Below, in pieces: positions 36,369 through 48,335 of a DNA stretch of 64,000 nt. The DNA comes from Mycobacterium sp. UM_CSW (lineage in GTDB: Bacteria > Actinomycetota > Actinomycetes > Mycobacteriales > Mycobacteriaceae): contig NZ_AUWQ01000029.1 in NCBI RefSeq assembly GCF_000455205.1, positions 1-64,000 of the forward strand. Reading direction: 5' to 3'. The position numbers and the translations under genes were made by a program. Each line of letters starts with the position of its first letter. The stretch's first letter is position 1. The notes beneath the pieces were generated by a model. It saw nothing but the letters and a program-made list of their open reading frames with translations. It did not search any database and was not told the DNA's origin.

Positions 36369-39254
36369 GTCGCTGTAGGCCAGGGAGCGGTCCGGCGGGT
36401 GGGGCTGCACCGGCTGCGACGGAACCCGCAGGGGCCGCGAGCGCACCCGCATCGGCCACCAGAACCAGCGTCCCAGCAGCGCGGCGATGGACGGGGTCAT
36501 GAACGCGCGGATGATCAGCGTGTCGAACATCAGGCCCAGCCCGATCGTGGTGCCCACCTGCCCGACGATCCGCACGTCGCTGACGACCATGGACGCCATC
36601 GTGAACGCGAACACCAGGCCCGCGTTGGTCACCACCTTGCCGGTGCCGCCCATTGACCGGATGATGCCGGTGTTCAGGCCGGCATGAATTTCCTGCTTGA
36701 ACCGGGAGACCAACAACAGGTTGTAGTCGGAGCCCACGGCCAACAAGACGATCACCGACATGGCCAGCACCATCCAGTGCAGATCGATGCCGAGGATGTG
36801 CTGCCAGACGAGCACCGACAGGCCAAACGAAGCGCCCAGCGAAACCGCCACCGTGCCAACGATGACCGCGGCGGCGACCAGCGCGCGGGTCAGGATCAAC
36901 ATGATGATGAAAATCAGGCACAGCGACGAGACTCCGGCGATCACCAGGTCCCACTTGGCGCCCTCGGCGATGTCCTTGAAGACGGCCCCCGTGCCGGCCA
37001 CGTAGATCTTCGCGTCCTCCAGCGGGGTGCCCTTGAGCGACTCCTCGGCCGCGGTGCGGATCTTGTCAATGCTGGCGATGCCCTCGGCCGACGCGGGATC
37101 GCCGCGATGCAGGATGATCATGCGCGCCGCGCGCCCGTCGGGGGACAGGAAATTCTTCATGGCGCGCTGAAAGTCTTTGTTCTTGAACACTTCCGGCGGC
37201 AGATAGAACGAGTCGTCGTTCTTGGAGGCGTCGAAGGCGTGGCCCATCGCCGTCGCGTTGTCGCTCATCTCGTTCATCTGGTCGAAGATCCCGGACATGG
37301 TGCTGTGCATGTCCAGCATCATGGTCCGCATGTTCACCATGGTCTGGATCATCGGCGGGAACTGGGCGACCATCTGCGGCATCAGCCGGTCCAGATCCTT
37401 GATGTCACCGACCAACGTGTTGAGTTTCTCGTCGATCTGGTCCAGGCCGTCGAGCGCGTCGAATATCGAGCGAATCGACCAGCAGATCGGGATGTCGAAA
37501 CAGTGCCTCTCCCAATAGAAGTAGCTGCGGATCGGCCGCCAGAAGTCGTCGAAGTCCGAGATACGGTCCCGCAGCTCGTTGGTGATCTGCTGCATCTGTT
37601 CGGTGTCGCCGACCATGCGGTGTGTGGTGCCGACGAGCTGCGTCATCAAGTCGTACATCCGCTGCATGTTGGCGATCGTCTTGGTCATCTCGTCGGCCTG
37701 CTTGACCATGTTGTCCATCTGATCGCGCTGGTATTTCATGGTCTGCGTCTGAGCGGCGTTCTGCATGCTCATCTGGAACGGGATCGACGTGTGGTCCATC
37801 GTCGTCCCGTCCGGCCGGGTGATCGCCTGGACGCGGGAGATTCCCGGGACCCGAAAGATGCCCTTTGCCAACCGGTCCAGGACCAGGAAGTCGGTCGGGT
37901 TACGCATGTCGTGGTTGGCCTGGATCATCAAGATCTCCGGCTTCATCCGGGCCTGGGAGAAGTGGCGGTCCGCCGCCGTCAGCCCCGCGTTGGCGGGGAT
38001 GGTGCTGGGCAGGTACTCGCGGTCGTTGTAGTTGGCCCGGTAGCCGGGCAGCGTCAGCAGGCCGACCAGGGCGACCGCACACGTGACGGCGAGGATCGGA
38101 AGCGGCCAGCGGACCACCGCGGTGCCGACCCGGCGCCAGCCACGGACCCCGAGCTTGCGCTTGGGGTCGAAGACGCCGAACCGGCTGCCGACGGTGAGGA
38201 TCGCGGGGCCCAGCGTGAGCGCGACCAGCACCGCGAGCAGCATGCCCACCGCGCACGGAATACCGAGGGTCTGGAAGTACGGCATCCGCGCGAAGCTGAG
38301 GCAGAACATCGCGCCGGCGATCGTCAGGCCGGAGCCCAGGATGACGTGAGCCGTCCCCCGGTACATGGTGTAGAAGGCCGATTCCTTGTCTTCGCCGGCG
38401 TGGCGGGCCTCCTGATACCGGCCGACGATGAAGATGCCGTAGTCCGTCCCGGCCGCGATCGCCAGCGAGGTGAGCAGGCTGACCGCGAAGGTGGAAAGCC
38501 CGATGAGCCCGAAGTGCCCTATCACCGCGACGGCTCCGCGCGCCGCGGTCAATTCGAAGCCCACCGTGATCAGCAACAGGATCACGGTGAGGATCGACCG
38601 GTAGACGAACAGCAACACGATGAGGATCACCGCGACCGTCGTCAGCGTGATCCTGACCATGGACTTGTCGCCGCTGTGGTGCAGGTCCGCGGCCATCGCC
38701 GAGACCCCGGTGACGTACGCCTTGACCCCGGGCGGTGCGGGCACGCTGTTCACGATGTTGCGGACGGACTCGACGGATTCGTTGGCCAGCGGCTCGCCCT
38801 GATTACCGGCGAGGTTGACCTGAACGGTCACGGCCTTGCCGTCGTTGCTCTGCGCGCCCGCCGCCGTGAGCGGATCGCCCCAGAAGTCCTGGATGCTCAG
38901 CACGTGCGCCTTGTCCTCGCGCAGCTTGCGGATCACGGTGTCGTAGTACCGGTGGGCGTCGTCGCCGAGGGGCTGGTTGCCCTCCAGCACGATCATCGCC
39001 GAGCTGTCGGTCTCGCCCTCGTTGAACGCATGGCCGATCTGCTTCATCGCCACGAATGACGGTGCGTCCTTTGGGCTCAACGACACCGACCGCTCCTGCC
39101 CGACCACTTCCAGCGACGGGACGAACAGGCTGAGGACGATGGCCACGCCCACCCAGAACAGGATGATGGGCACCGCGAGGGTGTGAATCATCCGCGCGAG
39201 GAACGGCCGCTCGGGGTGGGCGTCGCGCGCGAATTCGGCGAATCGACTGGTCAC
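36366..39254 (-). CDS. mmpL4: RND transporter MmpL4
   Basis: A 962-residue MmpL protein (Rv0450c is 967). It has the N-terminal membrane helix, a large periplasmic loop, a helix block with [16 protein letters not shown], a second loop containing a long Met/Gln-rich coiled-coil ([20 protein letters not shown] region), and a C-terminal helix block with [16 protein letters not shown]. These D-Y pairs are the proton-relay residues of MmpL transporters. With MmpS4 it exports mycobactin and carboxymycobactin siderophores. The start overlaps the mmpS4 stop by four bases. Confidence 0.96.
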   Translation of the reverse strand: MTSRFAEFARDAHPERPFLARMIHTLAVPIILFWVGVAIVLSLFVPSLEVVGQERSVSLSPKDAPSFVAMKQIGHAFNEGETDSSAMIVLEGNQPLGDDAHRYYDTVIRKLREDKAHVLSIQDFWGDPLTAAGAQSNDGKAVTVQVNLAGNQGEPLANESVESVRNIVNSVPAPPGVKAYVTGVSAMAADLHHSGDKSMVRITLTTVAVILIVLLFVYRSILTVILLLITVGFELTAARGAVAVIGHFGLIGLSTFAVSLLTSLAIAAGTDYGIFIVGRYQEARHAGEDKESAFYTMYRGTAHVILGSGLTIAGAMFCLSFARMPYFQTLGIPCAVGMLLAVLVALTLGPAILTVGSRFGVFDPKRKLGVRGWRRVGTAVVRWPLPILAVTCAVALVGLLTLPGYRANYNDREYLPSTIPANAGLTAADRHFSQARMKPEILMIQANHDMRNPTDFLVLDRLAKGIFRVPGISRVQAITRPDGTTMDHTSIPFQMSMQNAAQTQTMKYQRDQMDNMVKQADEMTKTIANMQRMYDLMTQLVGTTHRMVGDTEQMQQITNELRDRISDFDDFWRPIRSYFYWERHCFDIPICWSIRSIFDALDGLDQIDEKLNTLVGDIKDLDRLMPQMVAQFPPMIQTMVNMRTMMLDMHSTMSGIFDQMNEMSDNATAMGHAFDASKNDDSFYLPPEVFKNKDFQRAMKNFLSPDGRAARMIILHRGDPASAEGIASIDKIRTAAEESLKGTPLEDAKIYVAGTGAVFKDIAEGAKWDLVIAGVSSLCLIFIIMLILTRALVAAAVIVGTVAVSLGASFGLSVLVWQHILGIDLHWMVLAMSVIVLLAVGSDYNLLLVSRFKQEIHAGLNTGIIRSMGGTGKVVTNAGLVFAFTMASMVVSDVRIVGQVGTTIGLGLMFDTLIIRAFMTPSIAALLGRWFWWPMRVRSRPLRVPSQPVQPHPPDRSLAYSD

Positions 39255-39673
39255 GCGGACTTCACCACGCAGAAGGTGAAGGCATGGACGCCGTTGGAGA
39301 TGCGCTCGGCCTTGACCACGTCGTCCACCGTGATGCGGCAGCCGATGCTGTCGCTATCGCCCCGCGCCGTGAGGTTTCCCATCATGGCCGCTTTGTCGGT
39401 GGTGACGCGCAGCGTCCACGGCAACGGTGCGCCGTCGATGCGTTGCGGGTCGGCGTTCACGTCGAAATAGCTGATGTCGGCGAGGGTTCCGGGCGGCCCG
39501 AAGACCTCGTAGACAATTCGTTTCGGGTTGAACGGCTTGGGATTCTGCAGGTTGCTGTCGGCATACGATTCGCGCTTTTCCGAGCCGAAGTAGCCGTGGA
39601 CCCGATACACGATGAAGCCACCGACCATGACGACCGCCAGGATGACCAGTGGAATCCACGTTCGGGACAGCAC
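39251..39673 (-). CDS. mmpS4: MmpS4 accessory protein of the siderophore exporter
   Basis: A 140-residue protein, exactly the length of Rv0451c, with one N-terminal membrane helix ([20 protein letters not shown]) and a periplasmic beta-sandwich ([18 protein letters not shown] ... [15 protein letters not shown]). GTG 39673 was chosen for that length; TTG 39742 adds 23 residues and cannot be excluded because its extension also looks coding. MmpS4 works with MmpL4 in siderophore export. An IdeR-like box lies upstream at 39788-39806. Confidence 0.92.
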   Translation of the reverse strand: MLSRTWIPLVILAVVMVGGFIVYRVHGYFGSEKRESYADSNLQNPKPFNPKRIVYEVFGPPGTLADISYFDVNADPQRIDGAPLPWTLRVTTDKAAMMGNLTARGDSDSIGCRITVDDVVKAERISNGVHAFTFCVVKSA

Positions 39674-39787
39674 CTTGAAAATTGGAATCCCTTTCAGCGG
39701 TCGGTAGTTCTGCGTGCGGTCCGTCGCCGCCGAACGTGGCAACCACGGATCGCCGCGCTGCGCCCGTCCGCCGATCCCGGTAGGAAA

Positions 39788-39806
39788 ACAGCCAAGGCTT
39801 ACCTAA
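39788..39806. promoter_or_regulatory. candidate IdeR iron box upstream of mmpS4
   Basis: The 19-mer starting ACAGCCAAGG and ending CTTACCTAA matches the iron-box consensus (TTAGGTTAGG then CTAACCTAA) at 13 of 19 positions, with the right half nearly perfect. IdeR control of mmpS4-mmpL4 is known in M. tuberculosis, so the site fits its context. Confidence 0.5.
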
Positions 39807-39993
39807 GTAAATCACGGCCAGGTGTGTCGCCCGCCCTGGGACCGTTGACTCCTTCCCCTCGCGCCCTGGAGTGTAACGCATATCACGTGCGTAACCCGAA
39901 ATCGTCTGCGAGCTGTGACCTGGGACAGCCTCAGGGATCTAGCCGGCAGGCACCGCCGCGGTCACAATCGTTGGTACGGTGCCGATTTCGCGC

Positions 39994-40323
39994 TCAGGCG
40001 TAGGTGCGGAGCTGCACCATCTTGCGCATCACGTCGCTCAGCTTGTGCACCGGCGCGCCACAGGTCAGGCAGTAGCCGCCCGGGCAGCGGTTAATCCGGT
40101 CGACCTGCGCCAACACCTGGGTCTTGAGGCGGCGCAGGCAGCCGATGCACAGGATCTCGACGATGTTGCCGGATGGGTCGAGGTTCGGCCGGTTGCATTG
40201 GTCCACGGCGTGCCGGTAGACGATGTGCGTCGCGCGGTTGGTGCAGCCGCCCTCGGATTGGCACGTGATGTCCTGCCAGTCGAGGGTCGCCAGCGCGTCC
40301 GACTGCGGATCTACCGCGCTCAT
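39994..40323 (-). CDS. Cys-rich putative zinc-binding protein
   Basis: A 109-residue protein with cysteine clusters CQSEGGC near the start, a lone Cys in VDQCNRPN, CIGC mid-way and CPGGYCLTC near the end, plus a His in HIVYRHAVD. The spacing suggests two zinc knuckles. ATG 40323 has GGGGA five bases upstream. It stands where M. tuberculosis has Rv0452 to Rv0454 (TetR, PPE11 and a small ORF). No function is recognised. Confidence 0.72.
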   Translation of the reverse strand: MSAVDPQSDALATLDWQDITCQSEGGCTNRATHIVYRHAVDQCNRPNLDPSGNIVEILCIGCLRRLKTQVLAQVDRINRCPGGYCLTCGAPVHKLSDVMRKMVQLRTYA

Positions 40324-40518
40324 CGCGTCCCCACGGGGCCGCGGCATCCCGGCATGAGCATCATGTCAGTCCTGTAGAAGGTGGTCGAGCGGACCGGTAT
40401 CCCCAATTGCACGGAATGCCAGTCAAGAACTATTGATTTGTCCCCTAAAGCGGGGAAATAAACGATTCCCGACAGTCGCCGATCTTAAACCGGCTCGTGA
40501 ATAAAGACCAGAGTGGAT

Positions 40519-40977
40519 CTAGGACCAGTTCCACACCGACATGTCGCCGGGCGGGTATTGGTTGCACACGTCGGTGGCCTTGGCGACGACGCCCTTGTTG
40601 TTGAAGAAGATCTTCATGTGATTGACCCAGGCGAAGGTCAGCGGATCGCCGTTGTAGAAGTTTTCCGAATAAGTCCTGCGGTCCGCCGGCGACAGCGAGT
40701 AAAACCAGTGCGCCTTATCGATCGTCGCCTGCTGAAGGTTGGCGTGGTTGTTGAAGTCGATCATGTACCGCTGGTAGTACACCGGGCTGGTGTCCCGGAC
40801 GGCGGCCAGGTACTGCTCGGCGTCGCAGGTGGTCTCGATCTGCCTGCGCGGGACGGGGAAGTCTTCCGTGGAGTCGGCCGCGGCCGTCTTCGGGAAGGTC
40901 GCAGCCGCGATGCTCATGGCTACCAGGAAAGCAACAAAAACGACGCCTGCGCGCAGGCCGGAACTCAGCCGAGACAT
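40519..40977 (-). CDS. secreted siderophore-export accessory protein (Rv0455c-like)
   Basis: A 152-residue exported protein with a Sec signal peptide ([16 protein letters not shown], cleavage near AAA-DST) and a compact helical domain with two Cys ([10 protein letters not shown] and DVCNQYPPG) that can form a disulfide. Rv0455c of M. tuberculosis was reported as a periplasmic protein required for siderophore secretion together with MmpS4/L4. The gene here lies on the same strand as mmpS4-mmpL4, separated by one small gene. Confidence 0.9.
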   Translation of the reverse strand: MSRLSSGLRAGVVFVAFLVAMSIAAATFPKTAAADSTEDFPVPRRQIETTCDAEQYLAAVRDTSPVYYQRYMIDFNNHANLQQATIDKAHWFYSLSPADRRTYSENFYNGDPLTFAWVNHMKIFFNNKGVVAKATDVCNQYPPGDMSVWNWS

Positions 40978-41043
40978 AGTCGTTACGTTAGCACTTTCTC
41001 CAGCCGCGATGGGGCGCCCGGGGCAAATTCGTAGTTGAGCTCA

Positions 41044-41952
41044 CTATCCATCGCGATCAGGCACGATGACGTTGCGGGGATCGGGCCGCAGCTCCGGCGG
41101 GGCCTGGCTGTAATCGCCGAACGGGCCGTCGCGGCGCTCGACCGCCGCGCGCACGCCCTGGGTCTGGGCCGTCTCGATGAAGTCGAGCGCTTCGGGGGTG
41201 TTGCGCATCAGGCCGTCGAGGATGCCGCCCAGCAGCTGGGTCGAGGCCAGGCCCATGTTCTCGTAGGCCTGGTTGACGATCAGTTTCTGCGCCCGCAACT
41301 GCGACAACGGGATTCGCGCCAGCTCGGCGGCGATCTCGGCGACGCGCGCCTCGAGCCGCTCGAACGGCACCGCCTCGTTGATCAGCTCGACCTCGGCGGC
41401 CTGGACGCCCGTCAGCGGCCGCCCGGTCAGCGCGTGCCACTTGACCTTGGCCAGGCTCAGCCGGTACAGCCAGATGCCGGTCAGATACGCGCCCCACATC
41501 CGGCTGTACGGGGTGCCGATCACGGCGTCCTCGCTGGCGATCACGATGTCGGCGCACAGCGCGTAGTCGCTGCCCCCGCCGACGCACCAGCCGTGCACCT
41601 GCGCGATCACCGGTTTGGTTGCCCGCCAGATGGCCATGAACTTCTGATGCGGTCCGGTCTCGCGGGCCGTGATCACTGCGAAGTCCTTGCCGGGGTCCCA
41701 CTTGCCGTCGGTCATCATGGCGTCCCCCCACCGCTGGAAGCCGTCGCCGAAGTCGTAGCCGGCGCAGAACGCGCGGCCGGCGCCCCGCAACACGATGACC
41801 TTGACGCCCTGGTCCCGCTCGGCCAGCCCGATGGCGGCCTCGATCTCGTCGGGCATGGGCGGAACGATCGCGTTGAGGTGCTCGGGGCGGTTCAGCGTGA
41901 TGGTGGCGACCGGGCCGGCCGTCGCGTACAGCAGGGTCTCGAAGGCGGGCAT
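41044..41952 (-). CDS. echA2: crotonase-family protein EchA2
   Basis: A 302-residue crotonase with oxyanion-hole segments GRAFCAGYDFGDGF and HGWCVGGGSDYALCADIV. By alignment the first catalytic Glu of classical hydratases is Asp (GGGSD) and the second is replaced by Tyr (GTPYSRMWG). It may thus not act as a standard enoyl-CoA hydratase. An insert around the DPGKDFAVI region is longer than in typical members. Position and length (304 in Rv0456c) support orthology. Confidence 0.9.
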   Translation of the reverse strand: MPAFETLLYATAGPVATITLNRPEHLNAIVPPMPDEIEAAIGLAERDQGVKVIVLRGAGRAFCAGYDFGDGFQRWGDAMMTDGKWDPGKDFAVITARETGPHQKFMAIWRATKPVIAQVHGWCVGGGSDYALCADIVIASEDAVIGTPYSRMWGAYLTGIWLYRLSLAKVKWHALTGRPLTGVQAAEVELINEAVPFERLEARVAEIAAELARIPLSQLRAQKLIVNQAYENMGLASTQLLGGILDGLMRNTPEALDFIETAQTQGVRAAVERRDGPFGDYSQAPPELRPDPRNVIVPDRDG

Positions 41953-41960
41953 GGCTTCCT

Positions 41961-42272
41961 TTAGGGGTCGGGCTGCCGGTTTTCCGGCGACGACGCGTAG
42001 ATGCGGCCGCCGATCTTCAGATAGGGCGTCGTCAGGTAGGCCGAGAAGGCGACGACGGCGGAGAAGATGGCCGCCACGACGACGGCGTTGGGCCAGAGCT
42101 TGCCCACCCCGGCCGCGAACGAGACGATCCCGATAATCGAGGTGGCCCAGTAGAACCGCCGGCCCGGGCGGCGTTCTTTGATGAACCGGTAGCGCGCTTG
42201 CGCCGCCCCGGCCACGACGAAGATCAAACCGGTAGCCAGCAGGGTGAGTTCGATGCGTTCGGTGGCTGCCAC
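41961..42272 (-). CDS. small membrane protein
   Basis: A 103-residue protein with three likely helices (LTLLATGLIFVVAGAAQARY, WATSIIGIVSFAAGVGKL and VVAAIFSAVVAFSAYLTTPY). The stop is 8 bp before the echA2 start, so they are probably co-transcribed. No family is recognised. It is not in the recalled M. tuberculosis order (which has mazEF1 here). Confidence 0.75.
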   Translation of the reverse strand: MAATERIELTLLATGLIFVVAGAAQARYRFIKERRPGRRFYWATSIIGIVSFAAGVGKLWPNAVVVAAIFSAVVAFSAYLTTPYLKIGGRIYASSPENRQPDP

Positions 42273-42351
42273 GCGACGATCCTATGGCCGCTAGCATGTC
42301 CACCAGGTGGGGGTATCGGAAGGTCTGCCGAGGCTGATCGGGCAGTGCGCA

Positions 42352-43608
42352 ATGGGCAAGGTTATCCCGGCGGTGGCCGCGGCCGTGATAGCGCTGGCCC
42401 CGCTCGGCGTCCCGGCCGCCACAACCGGTGTGGCACAGGCGGCGCCGTGCGCCGGCGATGGGTCGAACCCGGTGTCCTGCCAGAACTGCCTGTCTTACGT
42501 GGAGATGTACCACACCGCGAACGTCTGCTACAGCGCCGCGCCGCCCCGCACCGCCCAGCCGCCCCCGACCCGGGTGCCGGTGCCCGAGCCGGAGCCTGTT
42601 CCGCTGGAGCCGGCGCCGCCGGTGCAGCCGCCCCGCGCCGTTCCGCCGAGCCCGACGTCCCCCACCCCGATTCCGGTGCAGACCTCGAAACTGCCGCCCA
42701 GTGCGCGAGGAAGCGCCCCGGAGGTGGCACCGCCGAAGGGACTGGACGTGCCGCCGAACGAGGTCGCGGACGCCAAGGCCGCTCCGGCGACGCGCATCAA
42801 CCCCGCCAGGCCACTCGAGCCGCCGAGCCAGGTGTACGACTTCAATCAGCAGGTGCGCAACGTGGTCGACGCGCATAACGGCAACGTCGACGTGGTGAAG
42901 GCGGACAACCAGGAACTGGTGCGCCCCCGGCACTGGGAGTACGTCGACTACGACGACAATCACCGTCCGGCCCTGTTCAACCCGCTCAGCGAGGCGATGA
43001 CGTTCCGCTACTTCTACGACGGCGCCTATCGGGAGGCGTTCGTGCCGGCCGGGGGCCGCATCGTGCTCGACGCCGCCGCCGCCGGCGTGTTCCCGTTCAC
43101 CGGGGTCGGTTACAGCCACGTGGTGGCGGGCAGCTTTTACGGCGGGGCTTGGATACCGCCACCGGACTCGAGCGGGCCGCCGCCGCCGAACTACAACCCA
43201 CCGGCGCCCCCGGAGGTGTACGAACACGTCGCCGCCAATATCGCCGCGGACAACCAGACCGTCGAAGTCGGTCAGGTCGTGGTCCTGGGGCACGACGCCG
43301 GCCAACCCGCGGGCAGCCAGGACACCTTTCTGCTCGACGACTCCACCCTGGCCTGGGGTCAGGTGAACGATCCCAGCAACCCCGCCCAGATCAGGGTCAC
43401 CAAGACTCAGTCGCTACCGGCCGCGGGGCCGACCGACAACGGCAGCTATCTCGCGGCGCTGGCCGCCCTCAAGCAGCCCGCCCCGCACTCCGAACCCTGG
43501 TGGCCTTCGGCGCTGCGGTACGGCGGGCTCGCGATCGCCGTGGTCGTGGTCGCCTGGCTGATCGGGCGCCGCAACCGGAGCGAGGATGAGGCCGCTACGG
43601 ATGATTGA
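42352..43608 (+). CDS. secreted Pro-rich protein with C-terminal membrane anchor
   Basis: A 418-residue protein from ATG 42352 (GTG 42307 adds 15 residues). A signal peptide (MGKVIPAVAAAVIALAPLG, cleavage near AQA-APC) is followed by a Cys cluster (CAGDGSNPVSCQNCLSYVEMY region), a long Pro-rich linker, a folded domain (YVDYDDNHRPALFNPLSEAM ...) and a C-terminal helix (YGGLAIAVVVVAWLIG) with a charged end. It should sit in the envelope anchored by its C-terminus. Function unknown. It faces the small secreted gene, and their 3' ends overlap by 14 bp. Confidence 0.8.
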   Translation: MGKVIPAVAAAVIALAPLGVPAATTGVAQAAPCAGDGSNPVSCQNCLSYVEMYHTANVCYSAAPPRTAQPPPTRVPVPEPEPVPLEPAPPVQPPRAVPPSPTSPTPIPVQTSKLPPSARGSAPEVAPPKGLDVPPNEVADAKAAPATRINPARPLEPPSQVYDFNQQVRNVVDAHNGNVDVVKADNQELVRPRHWEYVDYDDNHRPALFNPLSEAMTFRYFYDGAYREAFVPAGGRIVLDAAAAGVFPFTGVGYSHVVAGSFYGGAWIPPPDSSGPPPPNYNPPAPPEVYEHVAANIAADNQTVEVGQVVVLGHDAGQPAGSQDTFLLDDSTLAWGQVNDPSNPAQIRVTKTQSLPAAGPTDNGSYLAALAALKQPAPHSEPWWPSALRYGGLAIAVVVVAWLIGRRNRSEDEAATDD

Positions 43609-43837
43609 CGCAGAACGCCACGCACATGGCGTCGACGGGAATGGACACCCAGTGCGCCTGCCCGTCGGGCTGTGGCTCGCAGTAGATCGGGCCGGGGACC
43701 CCCCAGACCTTCGCTCCCGCCGGCGAGCACGGCTTACCGAGGTCGGTGTCGGCGTGCGCGGGGCCGGCTCCGAGGACGATCGCGATCGGGGCGATCGCCG
43801 TCACTGTCGCCAAGCCGATGAACCTCAGTGCTGCCAT
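43595..43837 (-). CDS. small secreted Cys-containing protein
   Basis: An 80-residue protein with a signal peptide (RFIGLATVTAIAPIAIVLGA, cleavage near AHA-DTD) and a short mature part with four Cys (GKPCSPAG, IYCEPQPDG, MCVAFC). ATG 43837 has AGGAAGG eight bases upstream; ATG 43861 would add eight residues. It resembles the many small exported mycobacterial proteins with a GKPCSPAG-type start. Function unknown. Confidence 0.72.
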   Translation of the reverse strand: MAALRFIGLATVTAIAPIAIVLGAGPAHADTDLGKPCSPAGAKVWGVPGPIYCEPQPDGQAHWVSIPVDAMCVAFCVNHP

Positions 43838-43881
43838 GATCCACGCCTTCCTCGACAACATTAGTTAGATCGCCTTCGAGC

Positions 43882-45927
43882 TTAACCGTTGCTCAGCATC
43901 CGCCACAGGAAGGAGAAGCTGAGCGCGGACTTGAAGGCGACCTGCTCGTTGTCGGCCGCGCCGGCATGCCCGCCCTCGATGTTCTCGTAGTAGGCGACGT
44001 GGTGGCCGGCGGCCTCGAGCGCGGCCGTCATCTTGCGGGCGTGGCCCGGATGCACCCGGTCGTCGCGGGTGGACGTGGTCATCAGCACGGGCGGATAGTC
44101 GCGGGTGTCCGAAATGTTTTGGTACGGGGAGTACTCGGAGATGAACTCCCAGTCCTCGGGATTGTCCGGGTCGCCGTATTCGGCCATCCACGACGCCCCG
44201 GCGAGCAGCAGGTGGTAGCGCTTCATGTCCAGCAGCGGCACGTCGCACACCAGCGCGCCGAACTTCTCCGGGTATTGGGTCAGCATGATGCCCATCAGCA
44301 GGCCCCCGTTGCTGCCGCCTCGGGCGCCCAGCTGCCCGACCGTGGTGATGCCGCGGTCCACCAAATCGGTTGCCACCGCGGCGAAGTCTTCTGCGACCTT
44401 GTGCCGGTTCTCGCGCATCGCCTGCGTGTGCCAGCCTGGCCCGTACTCGCCGCCGCCGCGGATGTTGGCCAAGGCGTAGGTGCCCCCGCGGGCCAGCCAC
44501 AGCCGGCCCAGCACGCCGCTGTAGGCAGGCGTGTTGGCGGTTTCGAATCCGCCGTATCCGCTCAGCAGCGTGGGCCCGGGGCCGTCTGAGCCCGCGCGCC
44601 GCACGACGAAGTACGGGATGGACGTGCCGTCCTTGGACGCGACGAAATGCTGTGACACCGAAAGGCTTTCGGCATCGAAGAACGCCGGGGCAGATTTGAT
44701 CGGCTCGAGCGGCGAGTCGGCGGTACCCCGCATCAGGCGCGACGGTGTGACGAATCCGCTGGAATCGAGGAAGAACTCGTCGCCCTTGTCGTCGGCGGCG
44801 ACGACGACGGTATTGGTCGCGGGCGGGATGCCCGCGACCGGCTCGCGGCGCCACTCGGGCGGCGTGACGATCTCCACCCGGCTGGCGACGTCGGCCAGCG
44901 TGACCATCAGCAGGCGGTCCTTCGTCCACGCGTAGTGGTTCAGGGCGGTGTGCTCGTCGGGCTCGAACACCACGGCCAATTCCGCTGTGCCCGACAGGAA
45001 TTCGTCGTAGTCGGCGGCCAGCAGCGAACCCGCGGCGTATGTGGCGTCGCCGAGGTACCAGTCGCTGCGCAGCTCGATCAGGATCCACTCGCGGTGCATC
45101 GACAGGCCCGCGTCGGTGGGCGCGTCGATGCGGATCAACTCCGTGCCGCGCAGCTCGTAGACCTCTTCGTTCCAGAAGTCGAGCGCCCGCCCCAGGAAGG
45201 TGCGCTCGAAGCCCGGCGTCCGATCCACCGAGGCGGAAACGCGGACGTCGGAGCGGGCTCCCTCGAAGACGGTCTCCGCGGCCTCCAGCGGGGTGCCGCG
45301 CCGCCAGCGCTTGATCACACGTGGGTAGCCGGACTCGGTGAGCGAATCGGCGCCGAAGTCGGTGCCGAGCAGCACGGTGTCCGGGTCCGCCCAGGCGATC
45401 TGCGACTTGGCCTCCGGCAGTTCGAAACCGCCGGGAACGAATTCGCGTGTGAGCATGTCGAATTCGCGCACGATCGACGCGTCCGAGCCGCCGCGGGACA
45501 GGCCGACCAGCGCCCGGCTGTGGTCGGGTTCGATGACACCGGCGCCCGCCCACACCCACTTCGTGTCATCGAGGCGGCCCAACTCGTCGACATCGATGAG
45601 CACGTCCCACTCTGGGGCGGTGGTGCGGTAGCTGTCCAACGTGGTGCGGCGCCACAGCCCGCGCGGGTTGGCGGCGTCGCGCCAGAAGTTGTAGAGGTAT
45701 TCGCCGCGGCGGACCACATACGGAATGCGGGCATCGGTGTCGAGCACCTCGAGGGCCTCGCCGCGCATCCGCTCGAACTCTTCGTCGCAGAACTCGGCGA
45801 GGGTGGGCTCGTTGCGTGCGCGGACCCACGTCAGCGCGTCGTCGCCGGTGACGTCCTCGAGCCAGAGGTAGGGGTCTTGCGAGCTCGGGTCGGGGGCGGC
45901 GGCGCCTTCGGATGTCATGGCAGCCAT
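43882..45927 (-). CDS. S9A prolyl oligopeptidase family peptidase (Rv0457c-like)
   Basis: A 681-residue serine peptidase (Rv0457c is 673). It has an N-terminal [18 protein letters not shown], a beta-propeller region and a C-terminal alpha/beta hydrolase with the nucleophile Ser in [11 protein letters not shown], the Asp in [13 protein letters not shown] and the His in EGGHAGAAD. No signal peptide is seen, so it is probably cytosolic and cuts short Pro-containing peptides. ATG 45927 was chosen; ATG 45918 is also possible. Confidence 0.93.
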   Translation of the reverse strand: MAAMTSEGAAAPDPSSQDPYLWLEDVTGDDALTWVRARNEPTLAEFCDEEFERMRGEALEVLDTDARIPYVVRRGEYLYNFWRDAANPRGLWRRTTLDSYRTTAPEWDVLIDVDELGRLDDTKWVWAGAGVIEPDHSRALVGLSRGGSDASIVREFDMLTREFVPGGFELPEAKSQIAWADPDTVLLGTDFGADSLTESGYPRVIKRWRRGTPLEAAETVFEGARSDVRVSASVDRTPGFERTFLGRALDFWNEEVYELRGTELIRIDAPTDAGLSMHREWILIELRSDWYLGDATYAAGSLLAADYDEFLSGTAELAVVFEPDEHTALNHYAWTKDRLLMVTLADVASRVEIVTPPEWRREPVAGIPPATNTVVVAADDKGDEFFLDSSGFVTPSRLMRGTADSPLEPIKSAPAFFDAESLSVSQHFVASKDGTSIPYFVVRRAGSDGPGPTLLSGYGGFETANTPAYSGVLGRLWLARGGTYALANIRGGGEYGPGWHTQAMRENRHKVAEDFAAVATDLVDRGITTVGQLGARGGSNGGLLMGIMLTQYPEKFGALVCDVPLLDMKRYHLLLAGASWMAEYGDPDNPEDWEFISEYSPYQNISDTRDYPPVLMTTSTRDDRVHPGHARKMTAALEAAGHHVAYYENIEGGHAGAADNEQVAFKSALSFSFLWRMLSNG

Positions 45928-45984
45928 TCTGGCCCCGGCGGTAGTGTGAGGTGTGTTACACACGGTCCAACAAGGAGCGGACAG

Positions 45985-47507
<1,523 letters not shown>

Positions 47508-47508
<1 letters not shown>

Positions 47509-48335
47509 TGCGCGCCGACGACGATGCAGAGCGCAGCGATGAGGAGGAGCGGCGCCATGATGCCGTGGGTGCCGTGATCACCGCCGCGGCCGCGGACCTG
47601 CTGGCCCGGCTGCAGGAGCGGCACGGCCCGGTGATGTTCCACCAGTCCGGCGGCTGCTGCGACGGGTCGTCGCCGATGTGCTACCCGCGCGGGGATTTCC
47701 TGGTCGGCGACCGCGACGTGCTGCTCGGCGTGCTCGACGTCGGGGACGGGGTGCCGGTGTGGATCTCGGGCCCGCAGTACCAGACCTGGAAGCACACCCA
47801 ACTGGTCATCGACGTCGTCCCGGGACGCGGCGGCGGGTTCAGCCTCGAGGCGCCCGAGGGCGTGCGGTTCTTGTCGCGCGGGCGCGTCTTCACCGACGAA
47901 GAGCAGGCCGAGCTGGCGGCCGAATCCGTCATCACCGGCGCCGCCTACGAGCGTGGCGAACGCCCGTCGGCGCGCGGCCCGGTGGTGACGCCCGATCAAG
48001 CGGCCGCGCCGGGACGTGCAGCCCTCCCACTCGATGACGGCGCTACCCTCGTCAGCGTGATCCCGCTCCCGCGTCCCTGGCAGCTGGCCGGCGCCATGTT
48101 GATCGGCTGTGCCGTCGGGTTTTTGGCCGGGGTCGCGCTCACCGTGCTGGTGCACGCGAGGATCCGGCCCGACGTCGTCATCGCGCTGGTGGTCGGGGTC
48201 CCCGCCGTGTTCGGGTTGCTGACGGTCCTGTTCTCCGGGCGCCGCTGGGTGACCGCGCTCGGCGCGTTCATCCTGTCGCTCGGGCCGGGTTGGTTCGGCG
48301 TGCTCGTCGCCCTGCGGGTGACCTGCGGTGGCTGA
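47508..48335 (+). CDS. DUF779 protein fused to a small membrane protein (Rv0459-Rv0460 in one frame)
   Basis: A 275-residue open frame. Residues ~1-150 are a DUF779 protein (HGPVMFHQSGGCCDGSSPMCYP, DVLLGVLDVGDGVPVWI). From about residue 184 (VIPLPRPWQLAGAMLIGCAVGF) it matches the separate membrane protein Rv0460, with three helices. No stop separates the two parts. GTG 48057 is in frame and could start the second protein alone, so it may be a fusion or two proteins. ATG 47508 overlaps the aldehyde dehydrogenase stop (TGATG), and the 3' end overlaps the next gene by 8 bp. Confidence 0.8.

Noticed and set aside
36684-39059. A 791-codon plus-strand frame opposite mmpL4
   Set aside because: A GC shadow of mmpL4 with His/Asp/Arg-rich noise and no domains.
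40430-40470. Hairpin CCCC-TAAAGC-GGGG between the Cys-rich gene and the Rv0455c homologue
   Set aside because: Only four pairs and no T-run, so too weak to call a terminator.
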